This document shows positions 26,286 through 35,014 of a stretch of DNA of 64,000 nucleotides, one piece after another (positions within the stretch are counted from its first letter, which is position 1; each line of letters starts with the position of its first letter). The stretch comes from Pseudomonas capeferrum (GTDB lineage: Bacteria; Pseudomonadota; Gammaproteobacteria; Pseudomonadales; Pseudomonadaceae), in the NCBI RefSeq assembly GCF_013523055.1, contig NZ_JAAMQM010000001.1, forward strand, positions 62,001 to 126,000. Direction: 5' to 3'. Below the pieces are notes generated by a model. The model saw only the letters and a list, made by a program, of their open reading frames with translations, did not search any database and had not been told where the DNA came from. The position numbers and the translations under genes are program-made.

Positions 26286-28550
26286 TTACGAGACTTCCGG
26301 CGACGGCACCGACCATTGACCTCGCAGGCGCCGTCGCTGCGGATTGTCCAGTATCCATCGTTGCAGCTCCGCGGCCGGCATGGGCCTGGCCAACAGGAAT
26401 CCCTGGCCCTGGTCACAGCCGGCATTGCGCAGGAAGTCGTATTGGGCCTGGGTCTCGATACCTTCCGCGGTGATGCGAAAGCCCAGCGCATGGCCCAGGT
26501 CGATGATCGCTCGGGCAATGGCCACGGCGTCATCGTCGACGGGCAAATCCTTGATGAAGGCACGGTCGATCTTCAGGTGGTCGATCGGCAAGGCGCGCAG
26601 GTACGCCAAAGACGAATAGCCTGTGCCAAAGTCGTCCACCGCGGTGGTCACGCCCATTTCCTGCAATTGCGACAGCACCTTGAAGGCCTGCTGGCTTTCC
26701 ATCAGCAGGCTTTCGGTGATCTCGACTTCCAGCAGGTTGGGTGAAAGGCCGTGCCGGTGCAGCGCCGCGTCGAGCACCGCCACGTAATCGCTGCGTTCGA
26801 TCTGCAAGGCCGCGACGTTGATGGCCATGGTCCCTGGCAGGCATTCGGCTTTCTGCCAGGCGGACAACTGGGCACAGGCGAGCTCCAGCACATGTTCGCC
26901 AAGCGGCAGAATCAGCCCGGTAGATTCGGCCAGCGGGATGAAGGCGCCCGGTGACACCAGGCCGTGCACCGGATCGCGCCAGCGCACCAGGGCCTCGACC
27001 CCTTCGAGACGACCGCTGAACAGGTCGACCTTGGGCTGGTACCACAGCTCGAACTCATGACTCGCCAGCGCCCGACGCAGATTGCGCTCCAGATCCAGGC
27101 GTTGCTGCAGGCGCAGGGTCAGGTCCGGATGGTATGGCCGCCAGGCATTGCGTCCGCCCTCCTTCGCCGCATACATCGCGGTGTCGGCATGGCGCAGGAG
27201 GCTGTCGGTATCGCTACCGTGCGAGGGGCACCAGGCGATTCCTATGCTCCCGGTGACCAGCGCGGCATTGCCGTTCAGCTCGAATGGCCGCTGCAGCGTG
27301 CAGAGCAAGGCGTTCAACTGCTCCTGGACGCGGATCGAGTCGCCTTGGAGCATGAACACGAACTCGTCGCCCCCCAGGCGGCTGACGCGATCCCAGACGT
27401 CCAGCTCCTGACGAAAGCGCGCCGTGGCTTGTTGCAGCAGCAGATCACCCATGGCGTGGCCAAGGCTGTCATTGACCTGCTTGAAGCCGTCGATGTCCAG
27501 CATCAGCACCGCCAGGTCGCGGTCCTCGCCGATGGCTTGCATCAATTGCTGCTGGAACAGCACACGGTTGGGCAAGCCGGTGATGGGGTCGTAGTGGGCC
27601 AGACGTTCGAGCTGGGCCTGGGACTGGCGCAGTTCGCGATTGCGCTGCTGCACCAGGCGGTTGCTGCGGTTGAGCTGGGCCACGAAGAGGCTGAACAACG
27701 CCGTGCAGCTCAAGGCGAAGATGAACAGCGGCGAGGCGAACAGACTCAGCACCGGCCAACCGCCGCGGGGCGCTGCCACCAGTTGCCAGATACCGCCTGG
27801 GACCTCGACGTTCAGGCTTACCAAGGGGTTGTCGAACAGACTCCCATCGCCCCAGATCAGCGCGCCTGCGGCGCCCTTGCCGTCGGCACCGCGCACGGCC
27901 AACTGGAACTCCGGGTCGGCTTGCAGACCGGCCGCCTGGAGCAAGCGATCAACGTCGGCAATGACCGACACATTGCCCCAGTACAACCGTACCCCGCGCT
28001 TGCCATCGAGGAAGACCGGCCGTCGGTAGATCAGCGCCCGGCCGCCTTGTACCAGGTGCACCGGCCCCGCCAGCACGGCACGTTGCTGTTCGCGTGCCCA
28101 CTCCAGCATCGGGAATTGTTCCGGCACCTTGCGATAGTCAAGGCCCAGCACGCCAAGGTTGCCATGCAGCGGGTAGACCGCCGCGACGATGTCCCCAGGC
28201 GCCATGACCACGTGCCGCATGTACGGGATAGACGCCAGAGCTTCGCGCGCCATCCCTTGGAAGTGCTCGGCGCTGATGTGGCCATCGGCGCCGATCAACT
28301 GGGCGATCCCCTCGGTCTCGCCGAATGCCGCCCGCAACTGCGCCTCCAACCCGGCGCGCACGCCTGACAGGCGTGCGGCGATGTTGGCGATCTGGTCACT
28401 TTCCTGGCGTTGCACGTCCAGGCGCCCGAGCACCACGGACAAGCCGATCCCTACCAGGGTAAAACCGATCGGCAACAGCCGATGAATCGCGCGGCGCAGC
28501 TTGCAGACGGCGGGTGGCCGGTCATTGGGGAGGCAAGGTGGTATCGTCAT
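26286..28550 (-). CDS. Membrane-bound GGDEF-EAL protein with CHASE-type sensor
   Basis: A 754-residue protein with a TM segment near residues 28-42, a periplasmic sensor of about 230 residues resembling CHASE domains (GLEAQLRAAFGETEGIAQLI), a second TM near 275-297, GGDEF (HYDPITGLPNRVLF, RLGGDEF intact) and EAL (GVEALVRW, EITESLL, DDFGTGYSSLAYLR, IKIDRAF-like KIDRAFIKDL) domains. Both active-site signatures are intact, so it could make or break c-di-GMP. It converges on the exopolysaccharide operon, which suggests but does not prove a regulatory link. Confidence 0.92.
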   Translation of the reverse strand: MTIPPCLPNDRPPAVCKLRRAIHRLLPIGFTLVGIGLSVVLGRLDVQRQESDQIANIAARLSGVRAGLEAQLRAAFGETEGIAQLIGADGHISAEHFQGMAREALASIPYMRHVVMAPGDIVAAVYPLHGNLGVLGLDYRKVPEQFPMLEWAREQQRAVLAGPVHLVQGGRALIYRRPVFLDGKRGVRLYWGNVSVIADVDRLLQAAGLQADPEFQLAVRGADGKGAAGALIWGDGSLFDNPLVSLNVEVPGGIWQLVAAPRGGWPVLSLFASPLFIFALSCTALFSLFVAQLNRSNRLVQQRNRELRQSQAQLERLAHYDPITGLPNRVLFQQQLMQAIGEDRDLAVLMLDIDGFKQVNDSLGHAMGDLLLQQATARFRQELDVWDRVSRLGGDEFVFMLQGDSIRVQEQLNALLCTLQRPFELNGNAALVTGSIGIAWCPSHGSDTDSLLRHADTAMYAAKEGGRNAWRPYHPDLTLRLQQRLDLERNLRRALASHEFELWYQPKVDLFSGRLEGVEALVRWRDPVHGLVSPGAFIPLAESTGLILPLGEHVLELACAQLSAWQKAECLPGTMAINVAALQIERSDYVAVLDAALHRHGLSPNLLEVEITESLLMESQQAFKVLSQLQEMGVTTAVDDFGTGYSSLAYLRALPIDHLKIDRAFIKDLPVDDDAVAIARAIIDLGHALGFRITAEGIETQAQYDFLRNAGCDQGQGFLLARPMPAAELQRWILDNPQRRRLRGQWSVPSPEVS

Positions 28551-28786
28551 AGGCTTGCGATCGAGGTGGATTCAAGTTGTATCGGCGCAGGGTAGCCATT
28601 ATTGAGCCAGACCGGCGTTTTTTTGGTCAGCTATGAAGGGTCGGCTTCGAAAGCCAGGGGGCGCGGATCGCTCAATGCCCCCCCGAAGAACGAACACCAG
28701 TTTGATCTTGTACTGGAAGTAGCGTTGCAGGCGCTTTGCTTGTAGCGTGTGAGAAGTCACCCAGGCGCGTGAAATGGCGGAGTGTC

Positions 28787-29977
28787 ATGCGAATCATAGA
28801 AAAAAATGCGGCTCTGGTCCGAACCTTGACCCCGGCCGAAGAGGAGCTGCTCGGCGGGTTCGCGCTCGGCACCCTGGTCGGCCCTCGTCTGCTGCAGGCC
28901 AACCAGTTGCTGATGAAGGTGCGCAATGGTGGTCACTGGCTGGCCTGCGATTGCCGCAAGGACGCTCTGCCGGTACTCAACGTGACGCTCAACGGTCATA
29001 CCGGCACATTGTTCCTCAAGAACAACCCTGGCACTGCGGAGCACGTGGCCGGTTGCCCATTCACCAAGGATGAACGCGAAGCCGCCGAACGCGACGCCGA
29101 TGCCGCGCCACCGGCAGCCTGGCTGCCGCCCGATACGCCATTGCGCCTGATCGGCGATTTTCGCAAAGCCCCGCAGAACGGCACCGGCGTCATCAGCGAG
29201 GGCAGCGAAAGGCACGAACAGCAACGCCTGCTTTCCCTGCTGCTGACCCTGATCGAAACCAGTGGTCTGAACCTGTACGCCACCCACCTCAAGAAGGACC
29301 TGACCGGCCAGTTCGCCGAGCTGCGCAGCGTTGCCAGCCGCTATCCGTTGCTGGAGCGGGTTCCCGCCAGCAACTACCTGGAAACGCGCCTGGACATGAA
29401 GCACATGATGATGCTCAAGGCACGGCTGCGCGAGGCCACCGTGTTTGGCGGCCATCGCCGCCATGGGCTACTGCTCGACTGCATCGACGAGATAAAAGGC
29501 AGGAAGGTTCACAATGCGCGCAGCGAGGACGGCTTCGACTTCCAGGGCCATCATCTGCTCTGGGGCGGTGCGAAGACCCCCGGGCCACTGCTGGCGCTGG
29601 CGCTGTACTCCCCGGCCACGGCGGGCAGCCATTTCTATGAACTGATCCATGTGGCCAGCGTGCCGGTACTGTCCCGGGTGCATCTGTTCCCGGTGTACCG
29701 CGATGAGGAACGCGAGCCGCTCAAGGCCCTGGTGTCACTGATCGACTGGATGGCGGGCAAGGGCGTGAAAGTGCTGATGCGACGGCCGGTCATCGGTGGC
29801 CAGGTGATGGACGAACTGGTGCTGACCTCCGACCAGGATCGCGTGCTCTCGGTGTCCCTGACCCAGGAGCCGCTGGGCCCCGAGCCCGAAACCGAGCATT
29901 TCAAGCGCTATGCCGACTTCAAGAGCCTGGAGACCTTCCGCAAGTACGTGGCCGGGTTCTTCATGCGCGAGCGGTAG
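28787..29977 (+). CDS. Conserved hypothetical protein with N-terminal CxC...HxxxC motif
   Basis: A 396-residue soluble protein of unknown function. Near the N-terminus ACDC is followed after about 30 residues by HVAGC, a plausible zinc-binding CxC...HxxxC module reminiscent of DUF1173 or SWIM-like motifs. The rest mixes alpha and beta segments (LLLDCIDEIKGRKV, GSHFYELIHVASVPVLSRVHLFPVYRD) with a nuclease- or nucleotide-binding-like look that I cannot assign. CGGAG lies five bases before the ATG at 28787. The gene stands alone between convergent or divergent neighbours. Confidence 0.7.
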   Translation: MRIIEKNAALVRTLTPAEEELLGGFALGTLVGPRLLQANQLLMKVRNGGHWLACDCRKDALPVLNVTLNGHTGTLFLKNNPGTAEHVAGCPFTKDEREAAERDADAAPPAAWLPPDTPLRLIGDFRKAPQNGTGVISEGSERHEQQRLLSLLLTLIETSGLNLYATHLKKDLTGQFAELRSVASRYPLLERVPASNYLETRLDMKHMMMLKARLREATVFGGHRRHGLLLDCIDEIKGRKVHNARSEDGFDFQGHHLLWGGAKTPGPLLALALYSPATAGSHFYELIHVASVPVLSRVHLFPVYRDEEREPLKALVSLIDWMAGKGVKVLMRRPVIGGQVMDELVLTSDQDRVLSVSLTQEPLGPEPETEHFKRYADFKSLETFRKYVAGFFMRER

Positions 29978-30085
29978 CCGGATGGGATCGTAGGCCCCAG
30001 GGTCGCTCGCGCCGCCCTCGAGCCCGATCCACGCTCTGCATGAGCATCGCCACCACAGTCGGTGCGCGCGCCCGAGCACCGTCCT

Positions 30086-31234
30086 CTAAAACGCCGCCTT
30101 GAAAATTGCCTCGATTTCCGCCTGGCTTGCCGTTCGCGGGTTGGTCAGGCCACAGGCGTCCTTCAACGCGTTGGCCGCGAGGAGCGGCACATCCTCGGTC
30201 CGGACACCCAGCTCGGCGAGCCCGCGAGGTATACCGATCGCCGCTGCCAGTTGCTCGATGGCGGTTATCGCCGCGGCAGCGCCTTGCGACGTCTCCAGGC
30301 CGCACACCTTGACCCCCATCGCCCTGGCCACGTCCGATAACCGCGAGGCGCACTCCAGGGAGTTGAAACGTTGTACATGCGGGAGCAGCACTGCGTTGCA
30401 TACCCCATGCGGCAGGTCATAGAAGCCGCCAAGCTGGTGGGCCATGGCATGCACGTAGCCCAGGGAGGCATTGTTGAACGCCATGCCCGCCAGGAACTGG
30501 GCATACACCATGTTCTCCCGCGCCTTGAGATCGCCGCCGTCGGCCACCGCCTGGCGCAGGTTGGCATTGATCAGGCTGATCGCCTTGAGAGCGCAAGCGT
30601 CCGTGATCGGCGTCGCGGCCGTGGAGACGTAGGCTTCGATGGCGTGGGTCAGCGCGTCCATGCCGGTAGCCGCGGTCAACGCCTTGGGCATGCCGACCAT
30701 TAGCGCGGGATCGTTGACCGACATCAGCGGCGTGACATTGCGGTCGACGATGGCCATTTTCACATGCCGCGACTCATCGGTAATGATGCAGAAACGGGTC
30801 ATTTCGCTGGCAGTGCCGGCGGTGGTGTTGATGGCGATCAGCGGCAGTTGCGGACGGCTGGAACGGTCGACGCCCTCATAGTCGCGGATATGCCCGGAGT
30901 TGGTGGCGCACAGGGAGATCCCCTTGGCGCAATCGTGAGGCGAACCGCCACCGAGGGAGATCACGCAATCGCAGTGTTCACGCCGCAGCATCGCCAGGCC
31001 GTCCTCGACATTGGCGATGCTCGGGTTGGGCTTGGCGCCGTCGAAGATCACCGTGCGGATGTCGCGCTGGGCCAGTTTCCCGGCGATGTCCTCGGCCATC
31101 CCGGCCTTGGCAAGGCCGACATCGGTGACGATAAGCGCCTTGCGCAGGCCATGCCCGGCAATGGCGTCCAGGGCTTCGTCCAGGCAATCGATGCCCATGA
31201 TGTTCACTGCGGGGATGAAGAAAGTGCTGCTCAT
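30086..31234 (-). CDS. yiaY: Iron-containing alcohol dehydrogenase (YiaY-like)
   Basis: A 382-residue group III alcohol dehydrogenase very similar in motif order to E. coli Yia[27 protein letters not shown] (NAD binding), [32 protein letters not shown] and [20 protein letters not shown], with the Asp and three His residues that bind iron. It would interconvert short-chain alcohols and aldehydes. GAGGAG lies seven bases before the start at 31234; the frame continues upstream only as an unrelated overlap with ilvA. It follows ilvA in the same direction with an 82-base gap. Confidence 0.92.
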   Translation of the reverse strand: MSSTFFIPAVNIMGIDCLDEALDAIAGHGLRKALIVTDVGLAKAGMAEDIAGKLAQRDIRTVIFDGAKPNPSIANVEDGLAMLRREHCDCVISLGGGSPHDCAKGISLCATNSGHIRDYEGVDRSSRPQLPLIAINTTAGTASEMTRFCIITDESRHVKMAIVDRNVTPLMSVNDPALMVGMPKALTAATGMDALTHAIEAYVSTAATPITDACALKAISLINANLRQAVADGGDLKARENMVYAQFLAGMAFNNASLGYVHAMAHQLGGFYDLPHGVCNAVLLPHVQRFNSLECASRLSDVARAMGVKVCGLETSQGAAAAITAIEQLAAAIGIPRGLAELGVRTEDVPLLAANALKDACGLTNPRTASQAEIEAIFKAAF

Positions 31235-31316
31235 GGCCAGCTCCTCATGCATTGTCCTGGGGCCATGAGGATCCGCCCGAATGCCCTGGACGGTCTTGAT
31301 CCAGGGCAAGTCTTGC

Positions 31317-32876
31317 TCATCCGAGGAACAAGCGGTAGGCCGGGTTTTCGGTCTCGTCCCAGTAGCGATAGCCCATGGCATCGAGCGCGTCGGGCAGGCC
31401 GGGCAGTTCGTCGCCCGGGACTTCCAGGGCGGCAAACACTCGCGCCTCGGCGGCACCGTGGTTGCGGTAGTGGAAAAGGCTGATATTCCAGCGTTTGCCC
31501 AGACGTTCGAGGAACCCCAGCAAGGCGCCAGGACGTTCGGCGAACTCGAAGCGCAGGACGCGTTCCTCGGCCCCCGGCGCCGCATGTCCCCCGACCGTAT
31601 GCCGTACATGCATCTTGGCCAGTTCGTTGTCGGTCAGGTCCAGCACTTCGTATCCCTGTTCGCGCAGGCTCGCCAGCAACCGCTCGCGCGGGTCATGCAG
31701 CGGGTGGGTCTGTACGCCGACGAACAGCCGCGCCTCCTTGCCCGGATAATAACGGTAGTTGAACTCGGTGATCTGCCGCTTGCCCAGGACCTGGCAGAAC
31801 GTGCGGAAGCTGCCCGGCTGTTCCGGGATGGTCACGGCAATGATCGCCTCGCGCTGCTCGCCCAGCTCGGCGCGCTCGGCGACATGACGCAGGCGATCGA
31901 AATTGACATTGGCGCCAGAGTCGATCGCCACCAGGGTCTGGCCCCAGGCCTGCTCCCGAGCGACGTACTTCTTGATGCCCGCCACCGCCAGGGCGCCTGA
32001 AGGTTCGGTGATGGAGCGAGTGTCGTCGTAGATGTCCTTGATGGCCGCGCACACCTCGTCGTTGCTGACGGTGATCACTTCGTCGACGTAATGACGGCAG
32101 AGTTCGAAGCAATGGGCGCCGATCTGCGCCACGGCAACGCCGTCGGCGAATGTGCCCACTTGCGGCAGGATCACCCGTTCGCCGGCGGCCATCGCGGCTT
32201 GCAGGCAGTTGGAGTCGTGCGGCTCGACGCCGATGACCCTGATCTCCGGTCGCAGGTACTTGACGTAGGCCGCGATACCGGCGATCAGCCCGCCTCCGCC
32301 TACCGGTACGAAGATCGCATCGAGGGCGCCTGGCTGCTGGCGCAGGATTTCCATGGCCACGGTGCCCTGCCCCGCGATCACGTCGGGATCGTCGAAGGGC
32401 GGCACGAAGGTCGCGCCCTGGCTGTCGGCGAGCCTGAGCGCATGGGCCAGGGCGTGAGGGAAGCTCTCGCCATGCAGCACCACATTGCCTCCGCGCGCAC
32501 GGACGCCTTCGACCTTGAGTTCCGGGGTGGTCGTCGGCATGACGATGGTCGCTTGCAAGCCCAGTCGCGAGGCGGCCAGGGCCACCCCTTGCGCGTGATT
32601 GCCCGCCGAGGCGGTGATCACGCCACGTTCACGCTGGGCCTGGCTCAGGCGCGACAGGCGGGTATAGGCACCGCGCACCTTGAAGGAGAAGGTCGGTTGC
32701 AGGTCTTCGCGCTTGAGCAGGACCTGGTTGCCCAGACGGGCAGAAAGCGCCGGCGCCAGTTGCAACGGTGTCTCGATGGCCACGTCATAGACAGGCGCGG
32801 CAAGAATGCGCCGGACCTGCTCCGAGAGCAGTTGTCGAGGGCTGATGGCGCGGGGGCTTACGGCGAGGCTGGTCAT
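31317..32876 (-). CDS. ilvA: Threonine ammonia-lyase (threonine deaminase), biosynthetic
   Basis: A 519-residue PLP enzyme converting threonine to 2-oxobutanoate, the first step of isoleucine synthesis. The PLP lysine is Lys66 in TFSFKVRGA; the phosphate-binding loop is [20 protein letters not shown] is also present. The C-terminal third has two ACT-like regulatory domains ([17 protein letters not shown] and [17 protein letters not shown]), so isoleucine feedback inhibition is expected, as for biosynthetic IlvA. The upstream DNA carries an isoleucine-coding leader and attenuator. Confidence 0.95.
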   Translation of the reverse strand: MTSLAVSPRAISPRQLLSEQVRRILAAPVYDVAIETPLQLAPALSARLGNQVLLKREDLQPTFSFKVRGAYTRLSRLSQAQRERGVITASAGNHAQGVALAASRLGLQATIVMPTTTPELKVEGVRARGGNVVLHGESFPHALAHALRLADSQGATFVPPFDDPDVIAGQGTVAMEILRQQPGALDAIFVPVGGGGLIAGIAAYVKYLRPEIRVIGVEPHDSNCLQAAMAAGERVILPQVGTFADGVAVAQIGAHCFELCRHYVDEVITVSNDEVCAAIKDIYDDTRSITEPSGALAVAGIKKYVAREQAWGQTLVAIDSGANVNFDRLRHVAERAELGEQREAIIAVTIPEQPGSFRTFCQVLGKRQITEFNYRYYPGKEARLFVGVQTHPLHDPRERLLASLREQGYEVLDLTDNELAKMHVRHTVGGHAAPGAEERVLRFEFAERPGALLGFLERLGKRWNISLFHYRNHGAAEARVFAALEVPGDELPGLPDALDAMGYRYWDETENPAYRLFLG

Positions 32877-32923
32877 CGATGACTCCTGGTGTTTTTCTTG
32901 ATGCCCAGGAGTCAGAGAGAGAA

Positions 32924-32944
32924 AACCCGCCTCCAGGGCGGGTT
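32924..32944 (-). terminator. ilvA attenuator terminator hairpin
   Basis: On the minus strand AACCCGCC (32944-32937) pairs perfectly with GGCGGGTT (32931-32924) around a five-base loop, and is followed by TTTCTCTCTCT. It lies between the leader peptide and ilvA. The 5' arm can alternatively pair with TGGCGGG at 32970-32964, which itself pairs with CCGCCA at 32985-32980 inside the leader. This gives the 1:2, 2:3 and 3:4 pairings of a classic amino-acid attenuator. Confidence 0.85.
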
Positions 32945-32959
32945 CGGTGCACGTGCGCG

Positions 32960-33028
32960 CTAGCCCGCCAATCGAATAATGGCGGTAATAATAATGCTCG
33001 GGGCGCGACGCTGCGTGGAGGTGTTCAT
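32960..33028 (-). CDS. Isoleucine-rich leader peptide of ilvA
   Basis: A 22-residue frame begins MNTSTQRRAPS and continues IIITAII before the stop, so residues 12-18 hold five isoleucines and a threonine. It ends 84 bases before the ilvA start and its isoleucine codons lie just before and across segment 1 of the attenuator. Ribosome stalling at these codons when Ile-tRNA is scarce would free segment 2 to form the antiterminator. No clear ribosome-binding site is visible upstream of the ATG, which lowers confidence slightly. No promoter was identified; it would have to lie in or beyond the 3' end of the PACE gene. Confidence 0.75.
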   Translation of the reverse strand: MNTSTQRRAPSIIITAIIRLAG

Positions 33029-33061
33029 GGCTGGGAACTTATCCCGCCATGACGTAGGAAG

Positions 33062-33493
33062 TCAACACTTGGCCTCCTGGGCCGAAACCGGCACGTCGAA
33101 CACCTTGTCGAAGCCCCACTGGAAGACGAACGCGTAGACGAAGAAGAACACGAACAGCGCCAGGTTGGTCAACAGCGCCGTCCACAGGCTGATGTCGAGC
33201 CAGAATGCCACCAGCGGCAGCAGGATCAGCACCAGCCCGCCTTCGAAGCCCAGCGCATGCAGTACCCGACGCAGGAAGGTGCGACTGCGCTTGCGCTGGC
33301 GCGCCTCCCACCGCTCGAAGGCCCAGTTGTAAGCCATGTTCCAGCTCATGGCGATGCCCGACATGAGTATCGAGAGCATCGTCGAATGAGCCATGCCGGC
33401 GTCGAACATCAGCGACAGCGCCGGCGCCACGCAGGCGACAGCGATGATTTCGTAGCAGATGGCCTGGACGATCTTGCGGGCCTTGCCTTGCAT
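33062..33493 (-). CDS. PACE family efflux transporter (AceI-like)
   Basis: A 143-residue membrane protein with four TM segments arranged as two repeated pairs, the bacterial transmembrane pair layout of PACE (proteobacterial antimicrobial compound efflux) proteins. The repeats show RKIVQAICYEIIAVACVAPALSL and RVLHALGFEGGLVLILLPLVAFWL, each with an acidic residue in the first helix, and WNMAYNWAFERWE / FVYAFVFQWGFDK. Members export chlorhexidine, acriflavine or short diamines. AAGGAG lies seven bases before the start. Its 3' end is 33 bases from the ilvA leader. Confidence 0.9.
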   Translation of the reverse strand: MQGKARKIVQAICYEIIAVACVAPALSLMFDAGMAHSTMLSILMSGIAMSWNMAYNWAFERWEARQRKRSRTFLRRVLHALGFEGGLVLILLPLVAFWLDISLWTALLTNLALFVFFFVYAFVFQWGFDKVFDVPVSAQEAKC

Positions 33494-33513
33494 ATGGGAC
33501 TCCTTTGAAAAGC

Positions 33514-33541
33514 TACAAGTTACAAGTTGCAAGCCACAAGT
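33514..33541. repeat. Four tandem heptamers (TACAAGT-like)
   Basis: TACAAGT, TACAAGT, TGCAAGC and CACAAGT follow one another in the gap between the PACE gene and the RND remnant. Short 7-base CAAG-type repeats like this are common between genes in Pseudomonas; no function is indicated. Confidence 0.6.
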
Positions 33542-33604
33542 AGAAGCCTGATCTGAACCATTGGGCGACTTGCAACCTTTCTGATGCCTTTGCAGCGATA
33601 GGCA

Positions 33605-34191
33605 ATGGAATGGACCGGCCTGTCTCTGCAGGAACGCCCCTCCGGCAATCAGGCGCCGCTGCTCATGGCGCTGTCCTTGCTGGTGGTTTTTCTCTGCCTG
33701 GCCGCGCTGTACGAAAGCTGGTCGATCCCTACCGCGGTCTTGCTGCTCGTCCCCCCGGGCATGCTCGGCGCCGTCTTGGCGGTCACCTTGCGCGGCATGC
33801 CCAACGACGTCTTCTTCAAGGTAGGCCTCATTACCCTGATCGGGCTGTCGGCGAAGAATGCCATCCTCGTTATCGAGTTCGCCAAGCATCTGGTGGACCA
33901 GGGGCACGACGCGGCCGATGCTGCCATCCAGGCCGCCCGCCTGCGCTTGCGCCCATCATCATGACCTCGCTCGCCTTCATCCTCGGCATGGTGCCCCTGG
34001 CCATTGCCAGTGGCGCCAGTTCGGCCAGCCAGAAGGCCATCGGCACCGGCGTGATCGGCGGGATGCTCAGCGCCACGTTGGCGGTGGTATTCGTGCCATT
34101 GTTCTTCGTGGTGGTCATGCGCCTGGCTCATCAGGGGACACGCCGGGTCGTGCGAGCACAAGCGACGCCTGACTGGACAAGCGTGCCATGA
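33605..34191 (+). pseudogene. RND multidrug efflux pump remnant (C-terminal fragment, frameshifted)
   Basis: About 195 residues match the C-terminal end of AcrB/MexB-type inner-membrane pumps: [53 protein letters not shown]. The frame stops at 33964, but the continuation ([33 protein letters not shown]) resumes in another frame at about 33952, consistent with one missing base in the RPIIMTS region. Some 850 N-terminal residues are absent and a stop precedes the first codon. It is a dead gene, with the heptamer repeats close to its broken 5' end. Confidence 0.9.
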
Positions 34192-34231
34192 CATGAGAGG
34201 GTTTCCGGTCCGAACGACCGGAAGCCTTGCC

Positions 34232-34807
34232 ATGTCCAGCCCGTTTTCCCCTTGCTCGATCCTGATCCTCGCGGGCGGCCGAGGACAACGCATGGGCGGC
34301 CGGGACAAAGGTCTGGAGCTCTGGCGCGGCGAGCCCTTGATCGCGCATGTACAGAAGGTCGTGCGGCCCCTGACCGATGACCTGATCATTTCCTGCAACC
34401 GCAACCAGGCGGCCTACCAGGCTTTCGCCGACCAGTTGGCGGGCGATGCCGAGCCAGGCTTCCCCGGTCCGCTGGCCGGGGTGATCGCGGGCCTTGCCCT
34501 GGCGCGGCATCCTTGGGTGCTGATCCTGGCCTGCGATGCGCCGCGGGTGGATGCACCGCTGCTGGACGAGTTGCTCAAGCTTGCCGTTATCCACGACAGT
34601 GCGGCCATGGCCAGGCAGGCCACGTATTGGCAGCCGATGTTCAGTGCCCTCCCTCGCCGTCTTCTGCCCCAGTTGCAGCAGGCCTGGCAACACGGTGAGC
34701 GCAGCTTGCAGCGAGTCCTCCTGAATACCGACGTGCAGGCGCTCGACTGTGCCGAAGACGACGCGCGTCTGAGCAACTTCAATAGCCCCCAGTGGCTCGA
34801 GCGTTGA
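34232..34807 (+). CDS. mobA: Molybdenum cofactor guanylyltransferase MobA
   Basis: A 191-residue nucleotidyltransferase with the N-terminal LAGGRGQRMGGRDKGLELW signature (GTP-binding LAGGxGxRMGGxDK), PGPLAGVIAGL and LACDAPRVD (metal-binding Asp). It links GMP to molybdopterin to give the bis-MGD cofactor of DMSO-reductase-family enzymes. The start at 34232 follows GGAAG at eight bases. It lies alone after the RND remnant, away from moa or moe genes. Confidence 0.92.
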   Translation: MSSPFSPCSILILAGGRGQRMGGRDKGLELWRGEPLIAHVQKVVRPLTDDLIISCNRNQAAYQAFADQLAGDAEPGFPGPLAGVIAGLALARHPWVLILACDAPRVDAPLLDELLKLAVIHDSAAMARQATYWQPMFSALPRRLLPQLQQAWQHGERSLQRVLLNTDVQALDCAEDDARLSNFNSPQWLER

Positions 34808-35014
34808 TCCGGGCACGCCGCTCGCGACAGGCTGGGCGGTAGGCATTCGACGCCCCTACGATTGCCTGATGCTCTGCGACCCCTGCCACGCACCCGGCGC
34901 TTGACGGGTCGCCCCTCCTCACACCACGCGAAAATCCGCTCGCCTCCAGTCGCTTCTCGGTGCACCCTAGGCATCCGGCTCCGGTGAGCTTTCCCTGCAC
35001 GAGATCAGCAAGAC

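Noticed and set aside
33610..34191. A single intact 193-codon frame for the RND region
   Set aside because: Only its second half matches RND sequence; the first half is out of frame with the true homology in the frame at 33605-33964, showing a frameshift.
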